A stretch of DNA of 64,000 nt, taken from contig JALEKJ010000062.1 of NCBI GenBank assembly GCA_022771695.1, positions 62,001-126,000 on the forward strand, given 5' to 3'. Shown here one piece after another: positions 27,996-35,000 of this stretch (position 1 is its first letter; each line of letters begins with the position of its first letter). The notes under the pieces are model-generated. The model saw only the letters and a program-made list of their open reading frames with translations, did no database searches and was not told the origin of the DNA. Made by a program: the position numbers and the translations under genes. The stretch comes from Roseburia sp. GTDB taxonomy: Bacteria > Bacillota > Clostridia > Lachnospirales > Lachnospiraceae.

Positions 27996-29516
27996 CTACT
28001 CCGACAATCGAACCACAATGATATCGTTGATGCATTGCAAGCTTCCTTTCGCCGGATAGATTGGCATATTCTTATACTCTTCCGTCTCCATAATCGCATG
28101 CATCTCATCATAAGTCGCTAACTCTGTCTGAATTCCAAAGCAATAATTCCAGAAAATCTGATAGTGATTTGGATCATTCAGGAAAGAGTCATCACTGATA
28201 CCCATGATGGCAGGCACCATAGATATCAAATTCTCGGTTGGGCACTCATAGACCCCAATCATTGCCACTTTCTTTGTCACAGTTCCAAACTCTTCTCTGT
28301 CCTCAATTCGATCCAAAATATTTTCTGCAACCGCATAAGACTTGTGATAGCTCAAATTCAAGTTATAATATGCAATGTTACTATTCAATACATTATAATA
28401 TGCCAGTGCACATATCGCCACCGTTCCTATTACGCTTAGCAGCTTTGGCAAATATGCTTTCCACTCAATCTGATTCAGTAAAACAATGAGCAGGAAGTAG
28501 AGAAAGCAGAGCCCCATTTCCATAAGTGTATAATATTCTACCGACGGAGATATGAAAAATACGGTATATGCCCCAACCGGCAACAGCATCACTGCAACAA
28601 CCAATGCAAGCAATGAAAGTTTCTTTTCAAATACGCGGTTTTTCACGACAAAATAAACGAGCAAAACCGCAATCATCACTAAAATCACTACATTGATAAT
28701 GGTGTATGGTCGGTTGATAATGCCATACTCCAGCCCCAACATATATGTGAAACGCGCTTTTGTTTTCAGTAACGCTGCCTTGTATTCCGCCAAGGACATG
28801 ATTCCCATGTCTCCGATTCCCTGATATCCAGCAAGGTTCATATTGTAATGCCACAAAGTAAGCTTCAAAATAATCAGATACAGCACCAGTCCTCCGACGA
28901 GCGTTCCCAAATACTTTAAGTCTTTTTTTATTGCATCTATGAGCGACATTTTTTCAACTGCAAACTGTTTTATAATATAAAGCAGCACCATCATAATCGC
29001 ACATGTCGCATATGCCTGGTAAATTCCCATCGCAAACGCCAACGCCACGATTCCTAATGGCATCCCCCATTTTTTCACGCGCCAGGTTAAGAATATTGCC
29101 AGCACTGCAAGCAAAAACGCCAGCATATAGCAATCTGCCGTATACATATATGCAAAAGTGGACACAACTGTCGGGAAAGAGGCAAACACTGCTGCACTCA
29201 CGACAATCAATCCCTTGTTTCTGATTTGAAACATCTCTATCAGCAAAATCATTACGATACTGATATACAACAGCGACAGAGCACCATTTACCCACGGCAA
29301 ATCAAAGATTGAGGAAATCAGCCCCGCATACGGCAAAAACCATCTTCCCAGTGTGTAGGTCGATCCCACTCCCGTGAAATTATAAATACTGTCCCAAATC
29401 GGCAAAAAATTAAAGAAGCGGTATGCATGCGCTAACAAACCAACAATCCAAGTTGCTATAAACGCAATCTTCCACTCCTTTTTTATTTCCAATTTCCATT
29501 TTCCTATTGTAAACAT
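27996..29516 (-). CDS. GtrII-type membrane glucosyltransferase, second copy
   Basis: The start at 29516 has GAGAGGAG six bases upstream. The 506-residue product has the same layout as the copy at 25377: an early helix, an acidic loop PIWDSIYNFTGVGSTYTLGR, DLPWVNGALSLLYISIVMIL, further helices and a C-terminal soluble domain with YPAKGSLQCINDIIVVRLSE, which mirrors the end of the first copy (YPDDGSIKIIDDTIIVKLSE). The conserved tails show that the two are paralogues that have diverged, probably acting on different acceptors or positions with a shared lipid-linked donor. It is the first gene of the gtr operon. Confidence 0.82.
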   Translation of the reverse strand: MFTIGKWKLEIKKEWKIAFIATWIVGLLAHAYRFFNFLPIWDSIYNFTGVGSTYTLGRWFLPYAGLISSIFDLPWVNGALSLLYISIVMILLIEMFQIRNKGLIVVSAAVFASFPTVVSTFAYMYTADCYMLAFLLAVLAIFLTWRVKKWGMPLGIVALAFAMGIYQAYATCAIMMVLLYIIKQFAVEKMSLIDAIKKDLKYLGTLVGGLVLYLIILKLTLWHYNMNLAGYQGIGDMGIMSLAEYKAALLKTKARFTYMLGLEYGIINRPYTIINVVILVMIAVLLVYFVVKNRVFEKKLSLLALVVAVMLLPVGAYTVFFISPSVEYYTLMEMGLCFLYFLLIVLLNQIEWKAYLPKLLSVIGTVAICALAYYNVLNSNIAYYNLNLSYHKSYAVAENILDRIEDREEFGTVTKKVAMIGVYECPTENLISMVPAIMGISDDSFLNDPNHYQIFWNYCFGIQTELATYDEMHAIMETEEYKNMPIYPAKGSLQCINDIIVVRLSE

Positions 29517-29572
29517 ACAATTCTCCTCTCGCATGCACTATGCGTTCATCACTCATGGCGCTATCTTATAGA

Positions 29573-29601
29573 ATTATAGCGAGATATGGAGAAAAAATCA
29601 A
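29573..29601 (-). promoter_or_regulatory. Promoter of the gtr operon
   Basis: Minus-strand -10 TATAAT (29573-29578) and -35 TTGATT (29596-29601) with 17 bases between, about 57 bases upstream of the start at 29516. Confidence 0.75.
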
Positions 29602-29683
29602 TGTAGTATCAACTAATGTGCAGAAAATATAGTGTTTATTAAAATTATAAGAAGCTGATTATATGGATAGCTTCCCCACTAAA

Positions 29684-30060
29684 TTACACATGAATTTCCT
29701 TTTGTTTTAACCATAAATCCAGCTCTTTTGCACCGCAAACAACTTTGTACTCACCTCGATATTCCACTACTACGTTTTTTAGCTTTGGCTTCTTAAGGCT
29801 AAGAAGGCTTCTTCGATTATCTTTCCCTTGCTGCCCTCTGCGCTTTACCTGTTTTTTATTTAGTGACGCCCTCTGGCAATTTGATTACTATAGTCCAAAT
29901 ATAAACTGCGCTCATCTATTAAGCACAGAAGAACTCCTATAAAGCTTAAAATATTTACCACTATTTTGAAATAATAAATCCAAATCGCGTCAGTTGACTT
30001 CACAATAATATTCAGCCAAACTACGGAATCTAAAACAAAACACATAGATGCCCCTAACGT
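29684..30060 (-). pseudogene. Decayed small membrane protein gene (lost start, frameshift)
   Basis: A perfect AAGGAGGTGTAAA ribosome site is followed by ACG (30058-30060) where a start codon is expected; reading on in frame gives GASMCFVLDSVVWLNIIVK, a hydrophobic helix and a stop at 29860. A second open frame, offset by one base near the run of G at about 29873, continues with SLNKKQVKRRGQQ, then VVVEYRGEYKVVCGAKEL, and stops at 29684. Joined, the two would make a protein of about 120 residues with one or two membrane helices and a basic tail. I do not recognise the family. The fragment could still be expressed from ATG at 30045, which has AGGGG upstream. Confidence 0.45.
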
Positions 30061-30179
30061 TTTACACCTCCTTCCCAAATACTATATCCTGTTACTCGCT
30101 TCCGCCATTCATTGTAACGGACATGCTTTTGTCACTTCATAAGTTGTATCATCCATAAAAATAATTACACACCCAGCCG

Positions 30180-30345
30180 CTATTTCTTATCTGTATTTAT
30201 CGGTTCCATCGCCTGTACAAACAGGGATGTCAGTCTTTCTACGCCTTCCGATGGAGGCTATTGAATGGCTGTGGTATCCGTATCTGCCATATCACGCTTT
30301 AGCATATTCATATAGCTATATTCCCATGAGTTTGCCGGAAGCCTT
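30180..30345 (-). pseudogene. Remnant of a DUF2589 gene (C-terminus)
   Basis: Translated on the minus strand, the last residues before the stop at 30180 are PPSEGVERLTSLFVQAMEPI. They match, almost residue for residue, the end of the intact DUF2589 protein at 52371 (PPSESMAKLNSLLTQAMEPI). Just upstream the frame has an internal TAG in the D-T-A-I-Q segment, and the rest of the domain is gone. It abuts the DUF2971 stop at 30347, so the gene was cut at that point. Confidence 0.7.
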
Positions 30346-30346
30346 C

Positions 30347-31531
30347 TCAAGTTCTCAACGGAATATCCGAAACTTTCACTTCAATATCCTTCATCCAATA
30401 CTTGGTCTTTAAATACTCTTCAATACTGCTCTTCATTAATTCAGCATCCTTGCTCGGTCCCACAATGATTCTTCTCACAGGAAGATGTCCATCGCACCAT
30501 ACCTTAACCCTTTGATTCGGTCGTGTCAGCAGCATCCGCAATCTAATGCAGACCACTTCCTGATTCTTCCCACTGGATAAAACCACCTCATATGGTTCCA
30601 TCGGATATAATGTTGTATCTCTTATTAATTCAACGCTGATACCTTCCGCCGATAGTTCATCCTTTAAATTTGTCAGAGTCTCTGTCCAACTATCATTGAC
30701 ATAATACACATTAATTACTTCATCCGCTTCTGCTTTTTCCTGATTGCCGAATTTTACTCTGATATTGGGCTTTTTAATACCATCCGCATCCAGATAAACA
30801 TACTTCTTCTGAAGAAGATGCTGATTTAACCCTGAAGTAAATTGTTTCATGTCAAAAATTAATCGATACTCACGTTCCTCACCGAACTTCTCATTCTTTA
30901 TATACGGAATAATCCCAGATGCGTGCTGCTGCTTGTTTTCAACCTCACTATTCTTAATCTTGTCAATACACTCTTGGATATTCACATCTACAGCGTCTCC
31001 GCTTCCCGTATATATTACAGAATAAGGGGATACAATAGCGCCCATAAATATTTCTTCATTTCCAACCAAATTCTTAGATATGTATTTCTCTTTTGCCTCT
31101 TTCTCCTCCACATCCGCATTCATAATTGTATAACAGTAATAGGAAGAAAAGCCATTATTGATACCATATAAGCCCTTTGAAAAATCAAATTCCATTGCCA
31201 CGCCTTCTTTGGCATACCCCCTCCATTGACTGAGAAGATCTTCTTCCTCACAAAAGCATACCATAAACGGCAATGCATCCGGTTCTGATAATGGCATATG
31301 GGCATTTTCCATAGCCCGACTTACTTTTTGTTTGCCAATCTTATTTTCTTCATAATCATTTGAAAACATAATATGTCTTGCCAGAAATGTTTCACTCTCC
31401 ATTATCAGCCAGAATACCTCTCTGGATGTATAATGATATAAGGTCTTTTCCGGTGTCTTTAAAATCTGGAGCTGCTCAATCTCTTCATTTGCAAGCTGTT
31501 GCGCAGACTCCGAATATGTCCATTTACACAT
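30347..31531 (-). CDS. DUF2971 protein, third gene of a putative signalling/conflict module
   Basis: The start at 31531 has AGAGGAGG just upstream; 394 residues, no membrane segments. The first half fits DUF2971: LYHYTSREVFWLIMESETFL (about residues 31-50), HIMFSNDYEENKIG, then FMVCFCEEEDLLSQWRGYAK, the hallmark Cys-Phe and SQWRGY core, and a basic EREYRLIFD. The C-terminal ~150 residues are unassigned. DUF2971 proteins are soluble, often occur in variable islands, and have been suspected to be effectors; the activity is unknown. It follows the receiver gene by 36 bases and is read from the promoter at 38045. Its end is fused against a DUF2589 remnant. Confidence 0.75.
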   Translation of the reverse strand: MCKWTYSESAQQLANEEIEQLQILKTPEKTLYHYTSREVFWLIMESETFLARHIMFSNDYEENKIGKQKVSRAMENAHMPLSEPDALPFMVCFCEEEDLLSQWRGYAKEGVAMEFDFSKGLYGINNGFSSYYCYTIMNADVEEKEAKEKYISKNLVGNEEIFMGAIVSPYSVIYTGSGDAVDVNIQECIDKIKNSEVENKQQHASGIIPYIKNEKFGEEREYRLIFDMKQFTSGLNQHLLQKKYVYLDADGIKKPNIRVKFGNQEKAEADEVINVYYVNDSWTETLTNLKDELSAEGISVELIRDTTLYPMEPYEVVLSSGKNQEVVCIRLRMLLTRPNQRVKVWCDGHLPVRRIIVGPSKDAELMKSSIEEYLKTKYWMKDIEVKVSDIPLRT

Positions 31532-31567
31532 AATTCCTCCTCTGCCAAACGTCTGATTCATGACTCT

Positions 31568-32083
31568 TTAGGCATTCCTCTCATAAAAATTGAACAACTT
31601 ATCTATGTCCTGTACCAGTTCATATCTCAGCAAAGCGTTTTTTGCTATGAACTGGTCCGACAAATCAACCCCCATAATCACATCACTCTGTGTTGCAAAA
31701 GTGGCTGTTCCCGTTATCATGTAGACAGGAATGCTGTCATGGAATTTGGAATATATCTGTTTTGCCAAATCTGCCTGCGGATAATAACTGGACAGGGTAT
31801 TTTCTATGTCTTCCTGTGTAAGTAACACATCCAGCAATATCCCCATTTTCTCGCCTTTTTCCACAGTTTGCAAATGTAGTTCTTCAATTCGTTCTATCAC
31901 GTCCGGTTCATAGAATGCTCTTTTTTCCCCTTCATAATCTGTTTGTCGCGTCCCCTCGAGATGCTTAAAGCAAAAAGAATACTCCGGCTTTGTCCGCTTT
32001 TCTGCTTCTTGATGTAATTTGTCAATAATCTGTTCGGCTTCACTCTTACAGTCTTCGATTAAAAAGATATTAAGCTTTGTCAT
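31568..32083 (-). CDS. Stand-alone response-regulator receiver protein
   Basis: The second ATG (32083) has GAGG nine bases upstream and is preferred over 32089. The 171-residue protein has the receiver core: acidic pair Glu10-Asp11 in IFLIEDC, phospho-acceptor Asp85 in GILLDVLLT, Thr124 in YMITGT and Lys148 in FIAK. An insert of about 40 residues between the first strand and the Asp strand makes it longer than a usual ~120-residue receiver. There is no DNA-binding or output domain, so it should work by protein contact. The gene overlaps the stop of the 1973-residue ATPase protein, which points to direct phosphotransfer or partnership. Confidence 0.78.
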   Translation of the reverse strand: MTKLNIFLIEDCKSEAEQIIDKLHQEAEKRTKPEYSFCFKHLEGTRQTDYEGEKRAFYEPDVIERIEELHLQTVEKGEKMGILLDVLLTQEDIENTLSSYYPQADLAKQIYSKFHDSIPVYMITGTATFATQSDVIMGVDLSDQFIAKNALLRYELVQDIDKLFNFYERNA

Positions 32084-35000
32084 TCTCATTCACCTCTTCT
32101 ATTATCGGTAATTTTACCACATAAGACCATTGATTGCCATTGTTTTTTCCCTCCCTAAGTGCAAACAGCTCTTCATAGTGCAAAGTATGATACCAACTCT
32201 GGCAAATATCAAAAATCACCGCCTGAGAAATTCCCTCTCCACTTCGATAAGCCTCTGAGCAGATTTCTCTCTCGATACGCCCTTTCGCCTTTTCGTCTAC
32301 CTGATTAGAGACACACAAATTATTTTCTTCTACATAAATTGTGATTATAATCTCATCCCTATCATCATGCACTCCATGTTTCTTTGCATTTTGAAAAATT
32401 GCAAGAAACAATGTGCGCAATACATCCAGTGCCGGTGTCATATCTGCCTGCTCTGTTCCCTTTCTAAGTTTCCACTGTTGCAGTTGTTCTTGGTCCAGAA
32501 TTGTGACGTTTAATTTCCACATTGTCTCTACCGCCTGAATTGTCTTACTCTCACCATTCCAAAATTCCATAAACTTCAAATCACTTGTTGTCATATAGTG
32601 CTTTCCGTTGCCGCCTAAAACTTGTGAATTCATAAAGCCAATCATGCTATTTACCAGAAGTTCAAAATATTTTTTATATAAGGTCTTCTCCTGCTTTTCC
32701 TTTGCAGGGTATTCCTTATCACAAATTACTCCCGTCACTTCCTCAAACTGCCTTACCAGAGATTCCATTTCCGAATGTCCTACCGCTCTAGACTTAAGCA
32801 TCTGTTGCTTATAGAACAGATTATCTGTCCAGTTCTGTAACAGTGTACTGCTTGACAAGTTCAGAATTTTCCATATTTTATTTCTAAATATCAGAATATT
32901 CTTCAAGGCATGCAGAATTTGTCCATCATCCTTTATATCGAACGGAAAAAGCATATAGATAATAGAAATGTCTTCATTTGCAGTACTTGCACCATCATAA
33001 AATTTGAGCAAAATCCACTTTTGCTGATTTTCTCTCTCGCAAATAGCATAAGTATCTCCTTCAAAGTCTGTATGCGCTTTCATAAACTGAAGCAAATTCT
33101 GTTCCTTATTCTCCAGACTGCGGATGTCGCTACTTCTTCCCAAACCCAATGCAATAAATTTTTCTCCCCCTTCCTGATTTCTGTACGGCACAATAATTTC
33201 TCCATCCAAAGCTCCGCTTGCAGCAATCAACCACCTCAGCATCTCAGAGAATTTATTTTCAAGATTTTTCTCATCCTCTTCTAATTCCATACCTGATATT
33301 TTCCACTCACCGAATATCTTCTGATATAGTAACTGAAAACGTACCATTCCTTCTAATTGTTTCACCTTATCCTCAGATAAAAATTTCTTGATTTTTCCTG
33401 TTTCATCCACCTCAACCATCTTATGAAATGCAAGATACTGAATAAAATTATCAAAATAATAATTATCATTCAATGCATCCCTAAGATTCTCTTTCGTGTA
33501 ATCCATTCCATTTGTAAAACAGTCTGCAAGGTATTCAATCCCATAGTCCGCCAGCTTGGTATTTTCCAAATATACATTTCTCTTAAACGTCATTTCTCTA
33601 TCCTTGCCTGCCAACGATACCATGCTTTTCTTGGAAAAATCACTTTCGTATTCTTCTCCGTACAATAATAAATATTCAAGATACAATCCTTTTGCAAAAT
33701 CATTGCTTTGTCCAACTAATTGTTTCACTCGGTTCAAATAGTTATCCGCAAACAGTAGACTTTTCTGCTCATCAGATATTTCGTTCACACAGTATGACAT
33801 AATCTGATTCATGCTTTGCTTTCTTATAATATAGTTTGACTCCAACTCAGCCAGTCTATTCAATAGCATCGTGATTGTCTTTGTCCTATTCTCCCGATTC
33901 TGCCATAATTGTCTCAAAATATCATATAGTTTTCCATCGCCGGATGGTTCCATCTCCTGTAACAACGCGTCAAGCATAGTCAACATAAGTTCAAAGACAA
34001 CTTCCTTCTCTTCTCTGCGAAATGTCATAAACGGTCTTCCCAAAACCTTCAACATTGCAATCAGTTCCTCAAGTGATTGATTCACATCTTCCGGAAAAAG
34101 GTGTTCGACAATTTCTTTCTGTATTACTCCCTTCTCTTCTGAATCGCATAAAACATCCAGAAGGTTTTTCGCTTTATGAGAAGCAATCATATACTGTCTT
34201 GCGTGCTTTTTTCTCTCACATGATGCCTTCTCCCATTGTTCTACTGCCTGTTCATTTTTTTTGCATTCTATTTTTCCACTTTTCCCCTTCCAATATGCAT
34301 ATACCTCATTTAGGGAAGCTTGTTCCGCCAGTTTATTCCATTCACCATATTTTTTGCATAAAATACAGGCATCCGAATTTACCCGCATAGAAGATATATT
34401 AAGATTGAAATACGCCAAAAAGTAATTTGTATCATTAATGTAATTTTCAATGGAGGATGTTGACATTCTATTTAACAGCACCACAATACTTTTAAAAATA
34501 TTAATTGTTACATTATCTCCTTTTCTTCGCGCAATCAAAGACAAAATTAAACTTTTCATCCTACTATATGTACGCCCGGAGATAATCGTGTCGTCTACAT
34601 AATGAAAGTTAATAATCGACTTTTCATCATCCAAGCACAAATTATCGTATAGCTGTTGTATGGAGCTATATTTTGTTTTAACATTCATTCTAAATTCTTT
34701 ATCTACGTCAAAATGCAACACTAACGCAGCATTGCTAAAAAGCCAATCATTCACCTCTTCAACAAATGCAGTGTTACTAAAATGCAGTGGGGCGACAATA
34801 ATATCGTATACCTTGCATTCTCCTGTCTGAAATAATTCCCTCTTTTGCTTCAGCCACTGCTGCACATTCTCTCGAACATCCGGGAAATCCCACAATTTTT
34901 CAGTGGCAAAATAGTAATTAAAATGATTCCCATTCCGTTCCACATGGTCATACACAAGGAATTTCGATAATTCTTCCAGCTTGCCCATCTCCTCGTCAGT

